Below are positions 19,611 to 28,884 of a DNA stretch of 64,000 nt, in pieces. This DNA comes from Aureococcus anophagefferens (taxonomy: Eukaryota; Sar; Pelagophyceae; Pelagomonadales; Pelagomonadaceae): NCBI RefSeq assembly GCF_000186865.1, contig NW_008705587.1, forward strand, positions 76,602-140,601, written 5' to 3'. The notes under the pieces are model-generated. The model was not told where the DNA came from. It did no database searches and saw only the letters and a list, made by a program, of their open reading frames with translations. The position numbers were made by a program, and so were the translations under genes. The stretch's first letter is position 1. Every line of letters begins with the position of its first letter.

Positions 19611-22600
19611 CGGCGTCAGCATGGCGAGCAGGTTCCGCACGGCGGCGACGACGAGGCGGCGCTGGGCCTCCGCCGCGGGCCGCGCGCGCGCGTCCGCGTC
19701 GACGGCGGCCGCCAGGAGCGCGTCAATCTCGCCCCGGAGCGCGAGGACCGCGAGCTGCGCGTGCTTCGTGGCCTTGAAGGGGAGCCAGCCGTCGAGGACG
19801 ACGCGCGTGCCGTCCAGCGACTCGCGCAGCGCGCCGCCGAAGAGGAGGAGCGCGAGCGGGTGGACGACGGACGTGTCGAGGAGGTAGGGCTTCGAGGTCT
19901 TCAGGCGCGCGTTGTAGACGACGTAGGTCGTCTTCCGCTCCTTGAGCTTGCCCCCGGGCGCCAACGTCTTGAAGTTGAGCGACTGTGGGTGGCACCACCA
20001 CTTGGACCGGTCCCGGCATTTGAGGTGCGGCGCGTCGCCGGCGAGGCGCGCGACGTGCGGGTAGAGCCCCGCGCACAACAAGCCTCGCAGCAGCGACGAC
20101 GTCTCGTCGAGGGTCACGGCCTCTTCGTCGCCGAGCAGCCCCGCGTCCCGCAGGTGCCCCCGGAACTGGTTCCGGAGGCCCGTCAGGTCGCCCAACGCCG
20201 CCGCGTGCAGAAAGTGGTCGCGGCAAAATCCAGGAACGTCGCGCCGGTCCAGCGCGCTGCGCGCCTCGTAGGCGCCGACGACGGCCAACAAATCGCTCTC
20301 GCTGCCCCGCGCGAAGCGCCGCTTCGCCGCCGCGGCCTCCTTGCGCTTGTGGAAAGGAGCGACGAAGACGCCCTTTGGTAGCGACATGCCGGCGGCGAGC
20401 GTGAGGCACGGCTCCGCGGCGCCGAAGATCGCGCCGTAGATCAACAGCTTCGCCACGCGGCAGTCCATGGGCAGGTCCGCGACGTGGCGCCCGAGAGGCG
20501 TCAGGACCCAGGCCTCGCCGTCGTCGGCGGGCGCGGCGCCGTCGTCGTCGCCGTCGCTGTCGTCGGACGAGTCGCCCATGAGCAGGCCCTGGACCCCCGC
20601 GCCGAGCGAGAAGAGGTCGCCGTCCTGCTCCGGCGCCTCGTCGTCGTCGTCGTCGTCGCTCGCCTCGCGGACCTCCTCGGGCGGCGCCCCGCCCGCGACG
20701 GCGCCGACGGCAACCAGATCGCGCAGCGCGGCGTCGACCGACTCGGGCCGCGGCGGCTGGAGCGCCCTGGCCAGGAACGCCTTGGGCCCGCCGAAGCCGA
20801 GCCGCAGCACCTTGAGCACGACGTCCGCCAGCGGCGTGCGCAGCATCTCGGGCGCCGTGTGCGCGGGCAGCCCCTCGTCGTGGAGCTTCCGCGGGTAGAG
20901 CCGGTAGCAGGCGCCGGCGCGGACGCGGCCCGCGCGGCCCGCGCGCTGCGTCGCCGCCGCGCGGCTCGTGTAGACCTCGGCGAGGGCGCTGACGTCGGCG
21001 GCGCTCACGTAGCGCAGCTCCTTGACGCGCCCCAGGTCGACGACGCAGTCGACGTCGTCGATGGTGATCGACGTCTCGGCGACGTTCGTCGCGACGACGA
21101 CCTTGCGCGCGCCCGGCGGCGGCCGCTGGAAGACCCTGTGCTGGTCGCGGCTCGTGAGGCCGCCGTGCATGGGCAGGACCCAGGCGCCGTCGCCGAGCGA
21201 CCTCCGGAGCTCGCGGACGAGGTTGTCGATCTCCGCGGCGCCCGGCGCGAAGACGAGGATCGCGCCGTCGTCGTTCGTCGCCGCCGCCGCCGCCGCGGCG
21301 ACGACGGCGCAGACGAAGTCGACGTCGACGGGCCCGTCGACGGCCGGCGCGAGGCCGTCGTCGCCCGCCTCGGGGATCGACGCCGGCGGTCTCGCGTGGC
21401 GGTTCGCGGCCTCGAGCGCGCGGCGCGACGCCTTGGCCGGATATTTCTTCACGAGCGCCGCGGCGGCGTCGACGTACCTGACGGCGACGTCGTGGAGCCG
21501 GCCGGGAATATCCAACACCGCCGCGCCGCCGAAGTAGTCCGCGAAGAGCGCCGCGTTCAACGTCGCGGACATGACGACGACCTTGAGGCCCGGGCACGCG
21601 GGCAGGACCCGCGTCTTCAGCACGACCAACAGAAAATCCGTGAGCACGTCGCGCTCGTGGGCCTCGTCGACGACGACGTGCGTCGCGTCGAGCGGCCCGC
21701 CGCGCTGGAGCCGCCGCAGGAGCACGCCCACGGTGCAGAACTCGAGGCGCGTGCGGCTCGAGCCGCGGCGCTCGAGGCGCACGCTGTAGCCGACGTCGCC
21801 GTCGCCGAGGCGGCACGCCTCGCCGCGCTCCGCGGCGACGCGCTCCGCGAGCGCGACGGCCGCGACGCGCCGCGGCTGCGTGACGACGACCTTGCACCGT
21901 CGACCGTCGGCGTCGGCGTCCTCGAGCAGGAGCTGGGGCACCTGCGTCGACTTGCCGCAGCCCGTCGCGCCGGCGACGACGGCGACGGGGCCCGCCGCGA
22001 GCGCCGCGCGGAGCTCGCCGCGCGCGCGGTACGCGGGCAGCTTCGCGCGCTGCTCCGCCATGGCCGCGGCGGCGGCGCCGTCGACGGCCGCGGGCGGCAG
22101 CGGCGGCCCGGCCGCGAGCTCGAAGGACGGGGGCCGGTCGTTCGGGTCCGGGGCGTCTTCGAGCGCCGCGGCGGCGCGCGACGACCCGAGCTTCACGCCC
22201 CGCCGCTTCTCCGGCGGCGGCGGCGGCGGCGGCGGCGCGGCGGACGGCAGCGCGTCGGCGACGCAGACGCGCGTACCGTTTTCGACGTGCGCGTGTCGCG
22301 GAGCTCGAGGCCCGTCGCCTCCTCGTACGCGAACTTGGGCTCGCGCTTCGTGCTCAGCAACTTCTTGGCCTTCTTCAGCAGCACGTCGACGTCGTCGCTC
22401 CGCTCGACGACGAGCAGCTTCGCGCCGCCGCCCTTGCCGCCCTTGGCCTCGCGGCAGAGGTTGAGGCGCACGCGGCCCGAGAGCTTGGCCGCGGGCGCCG
22501 CGCGCGGCGGCGGCGGCGCGGCCGCGGCCGCCGCGGCCGACGGGCAGTGGCGCGCGGTCTCGAGCTCCTTGAGCACCTTGTGCGGCGACCGCTTGTAGCG

Positions 22601-22810
22601 CTCGAGCCGCGAACGCTCGTCGTCGTCGGCGTCCAGCTCCGCGAGTCGCAGGTCGCAGAGCAGCTCGCAGACGAGGTGCTGCGCCTGCTCGGGGAAGTGG
22701 AGCGGCATGGCCCGCGGCGCCGCGACGACGCCCCGGCGCGTCGCGCGGGCCACGCGGTGCTCCTGCTTCTTCGTGCGCTTGCCATTGTCCCGCGGTATTT
22801 TTTTGCCCAT
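19605..22810 (-). CDS. DEAH-box RNA helicase, one apparent frameshift near the N-terminus
   Basis: ATG at 22810; the N-terminal 175 residues read in one frame and the rest in another. The switch is near 22285, where one extra base would give LRDTR-HVENGTRVCVADAL. The helicase core has motif I GATGCGKST, Ia TQPRRVAAV, II DEAHERD, III SATL, V NVAETSITIDDV and VI QRAGRAGR. HA2 and OB-fold regions follow, interrupted by an Asp-rich insert (EASDDDDDDEAPEQDG). The family unwinds RNA or RNPs with any NTP, in splicing, ribosome assembly or translation. The N-terminal region before the core contains a ubiquitin/doublecortin-like strand-rich segment and a poly-Pro tract. The specific orthologue (DHX29/36/57 group or a Prp type) is not decided. 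Confidence 0.85.
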
Positions 22811-23083
22811 GGTGGTTTTGTGCTACTTCAGTGCCGCCATCGCGTCGTGGCGGGGCGGCTAGTGGAGAATTCAACGTGCCGCTATCTTGCCGCTCGCCGA
22901 AGTCGCATCCAGACAGACCCTGGGCTCCTTTTTAATCCAGTTCGCCTGTAGTACGCGCTGAAATCGCACTGTTTACTCGCCTGTAGTACGCGCTGAAATC
23001 GCACTGTTCGCCGCCGCAAAACCTTGCAAAATCGCCGCCGAAAACCTTGCAAAATCGCCGCAACGACCGCCTGCAATAAAACC
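22811..23083. promoter_or_regulatory. Divergent promoter region with two adjacent tandem duplications
   Basis: 273 bp between the helicase start (22810) and the aminopeptidase start (23084). It contains a 35-bp direct repeat and an adjacent repeat of about 24 bp (next entry). Both genes must take their promoters here. Confidence 0.5.
22943..23062. repeat. Two tandem direct repeats in a promoter
   Basis: CGCCTGTAGTACGCGCTGAA (and 13 further matching bases) occurs at 22943 and 22978, a period of 35. Immediately after, GCCGC(C)G(C)AAAACCTTGCAAAATC occurs twice with a period of about 24. The repeats lie just upstream of the aminopeptidase ATG and could duplicate regulator sites; this is inference. 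Confidence 0.75.
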
Positions 23084-24589
23084 ATGCCCGTCGATCTCAC
23101 GTTCGAGCCGCTGTCGACCGCCAAGGCGGCGGTGACCGTCATCATCGGGCGCCAGCAGAACCTCGCGGGCATGTTCGAGGGCGCGACGGCCGTCGGCAGC
23201 ATGAATGCGGCGCTGTGGCGCACGATGGTCGAGAAGGTGAAGCCGGGCGACGGCGGCAAGAGCACGAGCACGCTGCTCGCGGACGGCTCGCGGCTCGTGG
23301 CGGCCGTGCTGCCCGAGGTCTGCTCGCGCCACTGCAGCCCGATCCGCAACTACGCGATCTCCGCGCTCGTCGGCCCCGCGGCGGCCGAGGGCGTCGCGGA
23401 GGACGGCGGCGCGGCCATCGTCTGCGTCCTCGACGACGCGAAACACGCGGCCGGCGCGGCCTGCGCCGTCGCGCGCGCGTTCCCGCTCTTCTCGATGAAG
23501 CGGTCCGGCGGCGGCGGCGCCGCGCGCGTGAGCTTCGTCGTCGCCGGCGCGCCCGCGCTGCCCGAGGCCGCCTACCTGCCCTGCCGCGCGGCGGCGGCGT
23601 CCGTGCGCCTCGCCGCGCGCCTCGTGGACACGCCGCCGGAGCAGCTGACGACGACGGCGTTCGTCGGCGAGGCCCGGGCCGTCGCCGCGCGGCTCCAGGC
23701 GCTGGGCCGCGACGTCACCGTGGACGTCATCGCCGGCGAGGCGCTCCGCGACCAGGGCTACGGCGGCCTCTGGGGCGTCGGCAAGGCCGCCGCGGAGCCG
23801 CCGGCGCTCTGCGTGTTGAGCTACGTCCCGGCCGCCGCGGCCAAGTCCGTGTGCCTCGTGGGCAAGGGCATCGTCTACGACACGGGCGGCCTCGCGATCA
23901 AGTCCGTCGCGGGCATGTGCGGCATGAAGATGGACATGGGCGGCGCCGCCGCGCTCATGGGCGCCTTCGAGGCCGCCGTGGCCATCGGCACAAAAGATTC
24001 GTTGCATTGCGCTTTATGCCTCGCGGAGAACGCCGTCGGCCCGGGCGCGTTCCGCAACGACGACGTCCTCACGTTCTTCTCCGGCGTCACCTGCGAGGTG
24101 AACAACACGGACGCCGAGGGGCGCCTCGTGCTCTCCGACGGCGTCGCGCACGCGACGACGCCGGGCACTTTGCCCGGCGGCCGCGTCCCGGACTTGGTCG
24201 TCGACATGGCGACGCTGACGGGCGCGCAGATGGTCGCCACGGGCAAGCACCACGCGGGCATCTTCACGAACGACGAGGCCACGGAGCTCGCGGCCGTCGC
24301 CGCGGGCAAGCGCACCGGCGACCTCGTGCACCCGCTGCCCTACGCGCCCGAGTTCCACCGGGCCCAATTCCAGAGCAAGGTCGCGGACTTCAAGAACTCC
24401 GTGGCCGCGCGCAACGACGCGCAGGCGTCCTGCGCGGGCAACTTCATCGGCGAGAGCCTCCACAAGGACTACGCGGGCGCCTGGCTCCACGTGGACATCG
24501 CGGGGCCCGCGTTCAAGGACGACCGCGCGACGGGCTTCGGCGTCGCGCTCGTCCTCGGCCTCCTCGAGGTCGACGGCTTCCGGGCGTGA
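23084..24589 (+). CDS. M17 leucyl aminopeptidase
   Basis: 501 residues from ATG 23084. The C-terminal catalytic half has the M17 signatures: VGKGIVYDTGGLAIK (first metal-binding Lys/Asp), KMDMGGAAALMGA, the family hallmark NTDAEGRLVL near residue 340, and the ATLTGAQ and HVDIAGPAF blocks. The enzyme is a two-metal hexameric exopeptidase releasing N-terminal residues from peptides. No convincing targeting peptide is seen, so it is probably cytosolic. The N-terminal domain is short and divergent, as usual in the family. Confidence 0.92.
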   Translation: MPVDLTFEPLSTAKAAVTVIIGRQQNLAGMFEGATAVGSMNAALWRTMVEKVKPGDGGKSTSTLLADGSRLVAAVLPEVCSRHCSPIRNYAISALVGPAAAEGVAEDGGAAIVCVLDDAKHAAGAACAVARAFPLFSMKRSGGGGAARVSFVVAGAPALPEAAYLPCRAAAASVRLAARLVDTPPEQLTTTAFVGEARAVAARLQALGRDVTVDVIAGEALRDQGYGGLWGVGKAAAEPPALCVLSYVPAAAAKSVCLVGKGIVYDTGGLAIKSVAGMCGMKMDMGGAAALMGAFEAAVAIGTKDSLHCALCLAENAVGPGAFRNDDVLTFFSGVTCEVNNTDAEGRLVLSDGVAHATTPGTLPGGRVPDLVVDMATLTGAQMVATGKHHAGIFTNDEATELAAVAAGKRTGDLVHPLPYAPEFHRAQFQSKVADFKNSVAARNDAQASCAGNFIGESLHKDYAGAWLHVDIAGPAFKDDRATGFGVALVLGLLEVDGFRA

Positions 24590-25016
24590 GCGGTGGCCCC
24601 TAAGGAAAGGGCGGACGTATGTGCTAATGTTACCCGGGACATGTAAATCGCGCGGCTTTGAACAACCGAGGCTTCAAAGGCGACCGGCCGCCGACTACGA
24701 GTACCGCGGATGCGTCCACGTCGCGAGCGCGGTGTCGGGCGACTCCTGCGCGCCGCCGGGGAAGGCGGACAGGCCCCTCGCCCAACGCCTCGGCGCCAGG
24801 GATTCTTCAAGTGTCGCTTGTTGCAGGTGCACATCTTCACTTGCAATTTCATTGGTTTTCATAGCAGTCGTGACCTCAGGAAGCCAGAATCTTCGATTGG
24901 TTTCATTGCTGTTCAGCAGTTTTGACGTCAGGAAGCCAGCACGTGCGATTCTCGAAAGCAGCCCGATTTCAGCAGCGAGCGCGATCTACACACCACAACA
25001 CACACCATCAATCGAC
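24590..25016 (+). promoter_or_regulatory. Upstream region of the cysteine-rich repeat gene, with a 52-bp tandem repeat and a TGACGTCA palindrome
   Basis: 427 bp without a convincing gene. From about 24844 to 24948 a unit of about 52 bp is repeated: a TTTCATTG word followed by TGACCTCAGGAAGCCAG (24871) and TGACGTCAGGAAGCCAG (24923). The second copy contains TGACGTCA, the binding palindrome of CRE/bZIP factors. The segment is much more AT-rich than the rest of the window, so it reads as promoter and 5' UTR. Regulation by bZIP proteins is inference. Confidence 0.45.
24601..24622 (+). repeat. Dispersed 21-bp motif, copy A
   Basis: TAAGGAAAGGGCGGACGTAT lies 12 bp after the aminopeptidase stop codon. 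A nearly identical motif lies at 26585, next to the 3' end of a gene on the other strand. See the matching entry and finding. Confidence 0.6.
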
Positions 25017-26303
25017 ATGGCAGCTCTCATCAACGACGAGTCCAAGCCCGGGTACGGCGCAGTCCCATTGCTCCAGAAGCCCGAAAACTCGTCCCGACTT
25101 CGCCAAGGTGCGGTGCTGGCCGCCGTGTTCTGCGCAGGCATGGGCGCAGCTACGTTCGTCAAGCGCAACCCGTTCGCTGCTTCCCCGCTCGCATTCGCTG
25201 TTGAAGACTGCGACTTCGGCGATGCCTGCGAGGCCTGCGGCATGGGCCTCTTCGAGTCCGTGGACACCGAGACCTTCTGCAGCACGTTCGACGCGACGTG
25301 CTCGGCCGACTGCAGCGAGGGCACCATCGAATGCATCGAGTCCGAGCTCTGCGAGTCGAGCGACGACAGCGCCGGCGACGACCACCTGGCGCACTGCGAG
25401 GCCGACGACGCGTGCAAGGGCTGCGCCATGGGCCTCTTCGAGTCCACGGACTCGGAGACTTTCTGCAGCACGCTCGACGCGACGTGCTCCGCCGACTGCA
25501 GCACGGCCAACACCGAGTGCATCAAGGACGGGCTCTGCGAGTCGAGCGACGACAGCGCCGGCGACGACCACCTGGCGCACTGCGAGGTCGACGACGCGTG
25601 CAAGGGCTGCGCCATGGGCCTCTTCGAGTCCACGGACCCCGAGACGTTCTGCAGCACGCTCGACACGACGTGCTCCGACTGCAGCGCGGGCAACACCGAG
25701 TGCATCAAGGACGGGCTCTGCGGGTCGAGCGACGACAGCGCCGGCGACGACCACCTGGCGCACTGCGAGGTCGACGACGCGTGCAAGAGCTGCGCCATGG
25801 GCCTCTTCGAGTCCACGGACCCCGAGACGTTCTGCACCACGCTCGACACGACGTGCTCCGATTGCAGCGCGGAAAACAGCGAGTGCATCAAGGCCGGGCT
25901 CTGCGAGTCGAGCGACGACAGCGCCGGCGACGACCACCTGGCGCACTGCGAGGTCGACGACGCGTGCAAGAGCTGCGCCATGGGCCTCTTCGAGTCCACG
26001 GACTCCGAGACGTTCTGCACCACGCTCGACGCGACGTGCTCCGACTGCAGCGCGGAAAACACCGAGTGCATCAAGGCCGGGCTCTGCGAGTCGGGCGACG
26101 ACGACGACGACGACCCTCTGGCGCAATGCGGGTTCACCGACGCGTGCGAAAGCTGTGGCAAGGGCCTCTTCGAGTCCGTGGAGATCGAGACGTTCTGCAG
26201 CACGTTCGAGACGACGTGCTCGAGCGAATGCGCGTCGAGCACCATCGGGTGCGTCGAGTCCGTGCTCTGCGAGTACAGCGGCGCGAAGGTCGCTTGGAAG
26301 TAG
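25017..26303 (+). CDS. Type II membrane protein with six cysteine-rich acidic repeats
   Basis: 428 residues from ATG 25017. A cytosolic tail with PGYGAVPLL is followed by one membrane helix (GAVLAAVFCAGMGAATFV, residues about 40-60). Six repeats of 60-64 residues make the lumenal or extracellular part. Each has the pattern C-x5-C-x2-C-(A/G)MGLFES-x4-ETFC-(S/T)-T-x-(D/E)-(A/T)TC followed by a C-rich loop (C-x-ECI-x3-LC) and the spacer SSDDSAGDDHLAH. About eight Cys per unit probably form disulfides. Repeats 2-5 are almost identical in DNA; repeats 1 and 6 differ most. No named domain is recognised. A surface or secreted structural, adhesion or metal-binding role is possible but unproven. Confidence 0.75.
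   Translation: MAALINDESKPGYGAVPLLQKPENSSRLRQGAVLAAVFCAGMGAATFVKRNPFAASPLAFAVEDCDFGDACEACGMGLFESVDTETFCSTFDATCSADCSEGTIECIESELCESSDDSAGDDHLAHCEADDACKGCAMGLFESTDSETFCSTLDATCSADCSTANTECIKDGLCESSDDSAGDDHLAHCEVDDACKGCAMGLFESTDPETFCSTLDTTCSDCSAGNTECIKDGLCGSSDDSAGDDHLAHCEVDDACKSCAMGLFESTDPETFCTTLDTTCSDCSAENSECIKAGLCESSDDSAGDDHLAHCEVDDACKSCAMGLFESTDSETFCTTLDATCSDCSAENTECIKAGLCESGDDDDDDPLAQCGFTDACESCGKGLFESVEIETFCSTFETTCSSECASSTIGCVESVLCEYSGAKVAWK
25200..26290 (+). repeat. Coding tandem array, six units of about 180 bp
   Basis: The internal units 2 to 5 (about 25395-26100) share long identical blocks such as GACGACAGCGCCGGCGACGA and GCCATGGGCCTCTTCGAGTC. This indicates recent homogenisation by unequal exchange or conversion; the outer units are more diverged. 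Confidence 0.9.
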
Positions 26304-26629
26304 GGCGGCGCCCTACAGGTCTCATTTCTCTGCATCAAAGATTTCTCGACTGAAAAAATCTATCGGCAGCATGGAATGAGCTTTATGTTGTCTTCTTCAT
26401 CGCCATCGCCATCGTCTTCATCATCATCTTCATCGGCCTCATCGTTCGTCGTCTTCGTTGGATCTCTGCTTTCGCGTAATCTAGCTTACACCCTAACCGT
26501 CGGGGGGGATCCGCCGCGCGCGTACCCACGCCCGTCCTACGCGCGCCTTCCATAATACCCGGCCACGCGGCGGCGCGGGACCCGTAAGGAACGGGCGGAC
26601 GTATGTACAGGCACTAGGGCGGAGCTGCC
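26304..26629. other. Intergenic region with a TTC/ATC-rich simple sequence
   Basis: 326 bp between two convergent genes. 26390-26460 is a degenerate trinucleotide tract of CATC/TTC/ATC words, unusual in composition here and probably 3' UTR. The rest shows no gene. The second copy of the 21-bp motif lies at its right end. Confidence 0.5.
26584..26606 (+). repeat. Dispersed 21-bp motif, copy B
   Basis: TAAGGAACGGGCGGACGTAT differs from copy A (24601) at one position across the shared 20-21 bases. It lies 24 bp beyond the stop codon of the minus-strand SnoaL-like gene. Confidence 0.6.
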
Positions 26630-27509
26630 TCAGACGAAGACGGGCGACGCGTGGTGGTGGCACATGAGCCACTTGCCGTCGCGGCGCTCGAAGACGTTGA
26701 TGGCCTCGAGGCTCGACGGCTCGTCGCCCGTCGTCTCCTGGCAGGTGACCCAGGCGACGTTGCCGCGGATGACGACCTTCTGGCGCGTCGCGCGCAGGGC
26801 CGGCATCTCGGTGCCCGTGGAGAAGAGCGCGCGCCAGCTGTTGACGACGGCGGCGGACCCGGCGATGACCGGGTGGCCCGGGTGCACGCACGACACGTCG
26901 TCGCCCGCCGCCCAGACGTCCTGCATCTTCCGCACGTCCGAGCTCGTGAACGCGTCGTAGAAGGCCGCGTTCGCCTGGGCAGGACAAGAGAGCGAAATTC
27001 CCAACTTCAAAGGCTCCTAGCTCGGCCGATTTCCACTCGTTTCGGCTGATTTTTGGACGAGCGATCATCTCTCGGAGCGCTCTCGAAGCGTGGGTGCTGT
27101 TTCTGAAACGCGCGCGCGCGGAACACTCACGTTGAAGCGACGTTGAATCACCCTTGTCCTGCCCTGGCGTTCGCGGAGAGCACGCTCATCTCCGCCGAGA
27201 GCCGGAGGCTCGAGAGCTCCTCGCCGATGGCCGCGACGTCGCCGCCGTCGGCGCTGGCCAGGCGCGCCTCGAGCTCGGGGATCTGCTCCGTGATGTCGAG
27301 CGCCGGGCCCTCGGAGGCCCCGCGCGGCGCCGAGCGCCGCGTCGCGCGGAGCGGCGCGACGAGACCTACAAAAAGAGTTTCTGCGCATTTCTAGGGCGTG
27401 AGTTCGCTATCGAAAGCGCTCCTTTTCGGGCTAGACGCTGCATGAGACCCGACGCGGACGCGAGGAGTGCCGCTAGAAGGATCCACCGCGTCCGTGGCAA
27501 GCAGTCCAT
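26630..27509 (-). CDS. SnoaL/NTF2-like protein with signal or plastid-targeting leader
   Basis: Three exons, 27449-27509, 27175-27365 and 26630-26974 (198 residues). The first intron is a conventional one; the second is introner copy 2. The leader MDCLPRTRWILLAALLASAS followed by GLVAPLRATRR looks like a secretory signal plus plastid transit peptide (cleavage at ASG-LVAP). The C-terminal 120 residues (NAAFYDAFTSSDVRKMQDVW ... ERRDGKWLMCHHHASPVF) match the cone-shaped SnoaL/DUF4440 fold with Trp and His of the pocket. Such proteins are small hydrolases, isomerases or ligand-binding proteins; the substrate is unknown. Intron boundaries are inferred from frame, and the total coding length is a multiple of three. 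Confidence 0.7.
26975..27174 (-). mobile_element. Introner element copy 2 (family 1, subfamily II), spliced as a GC-AG intron
   Basis: The element spans 26975-27166 (192 bp) with terminal repeats GGGCAGGACAAG / CTTGTCCTGCCC and target duplication GCGTTCGC (26967-26974 and 27167-27174). In the minus-strand sense the donor is GCGAACGC, taken from the duplication, and the acceptor is CTGCCCAG from the element. Splicing restores SVLSANAAFYDAF in phase 0. Confidence 0.93.
27366..27448 (-). other. First intron of the SnoaL-like gene (83 nt, GT-AG) with a short repeated junction
   Basis: In the gene sense it begins GTCTCATGCAG and ends CTCTTTTTGTAG, with a good pyrimidine tract. The exon side of the acceptor begins GTCTCGTC, so GGTCTC occurs at both junctions. 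This resembles the footprint of an introner target duplication, but no inverted termini remain. Confidence 0.55.
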
Positions 27510-27572
27510 CGTGTGGTGGATCCGCCTGAGCTATGTTGAAAAGTTCACTTAGCCACTATTTGGGCGAAGAGC
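27510..27572. promoter_or_regulatory. Very short divergent promoter (63 bp)
   Basis: Only 63 bp separate the start codons of the SnoaL-like gene (27509, minus) and the cysteine-synthase-like gene (27573, plus). It includes an AT-rich core, AACTTTTCAACATAG on the minus strand. The two genes must share or overlap control elements. Confidence 0.5.
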
Positions 27573-28841
27573 ATGGGCCGGCACGGACTCATGCGGCCGC
27601 TGCGACACCCGCGGCTCATCGCCGCCGCCGCAACAGTGAGCGCGTACGCTCTCCTCCGCTGGCTGCGGCGCAAGCGCCTACGCCGCGCGCTCGCGCCGGC
27701 GCACCCGTCCTGGCGCGACAGCGCCCAGGCGCAGCTCATCGGGTCGACGCCCCTGCTGCCGCTCCACTCGCTGTCGAAGCTCTGCGGCTGCACGATCCTC
27801 GCCAAGTGCGAGCAGGCGAACCCGTCGGGCACGGGCAAGGACCGCATCGCGCTAGCCATGCTCGCGGAGGCCGAGGCGTCCGGCGCGCTCCCGTCGGGCG
27901 GCGGCGGCGTCGTCGTCGAGGGCTCGTCCGGGTCGACGACCATCGGGCTCGCGCCCCTCGTCGCCGCCGCGGGCCACCGGCTCGTCGCCGTGCTGCCCGA
28001 CGACTGCGCGGCGGAGAAGCGCGACGCCATCGCCGCGTTCCCGGGGATCACGGTCGAGGTCGTCCGCGCGGCGTCGATCGCGAGCCCGACGCACTACGTC
28101 AACGTCGCGCGGCAGCGCGCCGCGGATCTCGCCGCGGCCGGCGAGCGCGTGCTCTTCGCGAACCAGTTCGACAACCTCGCCAACGTCCGCGCGCACGTCA
28201 CAGGCACCGCGCGCGAGATCGGGCGCCAGGCCGCCGCGCTCGGCCGGACCGTCGACGCCTTCGCCATGGGCGCGGGCACGGGCGGCACCATCGCCGGCGT
28301 GTCCCTGGGCCTCGGCGACGGCCCGCGCATCTACCTCGCGGACCCGCAGGGCTCGTCGCTCCACGGCCGCGTCCGGCACGGCGTCTGCTACGACGCCCGC
28401 CAGGCGGAGCGCTTCGTCGAGCGGCACCGCTACGACACGATCATGGACGGCGTCGGTCTCGATCGGGTCACGGCGAACTTCCGCGCCGCGCGCGTCGACG
28501 ACGCCTGCCGCGTGTCGGACGCGGACGCGCTGACGATGGCGCACTACCTCCTCCGCTTCGAGGGCCTCTTCCTGGGATCGTCGTCGGCGCTCAACTGCGT
28601 CGCGGCGCTGCGCGCCGCGGCGGAGCTGCGGAAAGCGCACCCGGACCGCGACGACATCACGGTGGTGACCGTGCTCTGCGACTCGGGCCACCGCTACCTC
28701 AGCCGGTTCTGGAACCGCGCCTTCGTCGAGAAGCGCGGGCTCGAGTGGCCCAGCGCCGACGCCGCGGACCTCGAGCGCGCCGCCGCCGCGCTCCTCGACC
28801 GACCGACGGACGAGCCGTCGCTGCTGCTCGGGGGGTCATAG
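27573..28841 (+). CDS. Cysteine-synthase-like PLP enzyme with N-terminal membrane anchor
   Basis: 422 residues from ATG 27573. A hydrophobic helix near residues 13-28 (LIAAAATVSAYALLRWL) precedes a basic stretch, like the membrane-anchored mitochondrial Mcy1 group of fungi. The catalytic core is fold type II: the PLP Lys in PSGTGKDR (about 89), the substrate loop SSGSTTIGLA in place of SGNTG, the phosphate-binding loop GAGTGGTIAG, and the C-terminal CDSGHRYLS block with the Ser that contacts the PLP ring nitrogen. It is a member of the cysteine synthase / cystathionine beta-synthase family. The altered substrate loop means the true substrate may not be O-acetylserine. Confidence 0.85.
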   Translation: MGRHGLMRPLRHPRLIAAAATVSAYALLRWLRRKRLRRALAPAHPSWRDSAQAQLIGSTPLLPLHSLSKLCGCTILAKCEQANPSGTGKDRIALAMLAEAEASGALPSGGGGVVVEGSSGSTTIGLAPLVAAAGHRLVAVLPDDCAAEKRDAIAAFPGITVEVVRAASIASPTHYVNVARQRAADLAAAGERVLFANQFDNLANVRAHVTGTAREIGRQAAALGRTVDAFAMGAGTGGTIAGVSLGLGDGPRIYLADPQGSSLHGRVRHGVCYDARQAERFVERHRYDTIMDGVGLDRVTANFRAARVDDACRVSDADALTMAHYLLRFEGLFLGSSSALNCVAALRAAAELRKAHPDRDDITVVTVLCDSGHRYLSRFWNRAFVEKRGLEWPSADAADLERAAAALLDRPTDEPSLLLGGS

Positions 28842-28884
28842 TAAGCGTCGACGACTCGACCCGACCGTCGCACTCGGGGCCGGC

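Noticed and set aside
25200..26290. CRISPR-like array
   Set aside because: The regular repeats are in-frame coding units of about 180 bp with no short spacers; they encode a cysteine-rich protein.
26485..26500. CCCTAACC, telomere-like word
   Set aside because: A single occurrence inside a gene-dense region; no tandem array, so not a telomere or interstitial telomeric repeat.
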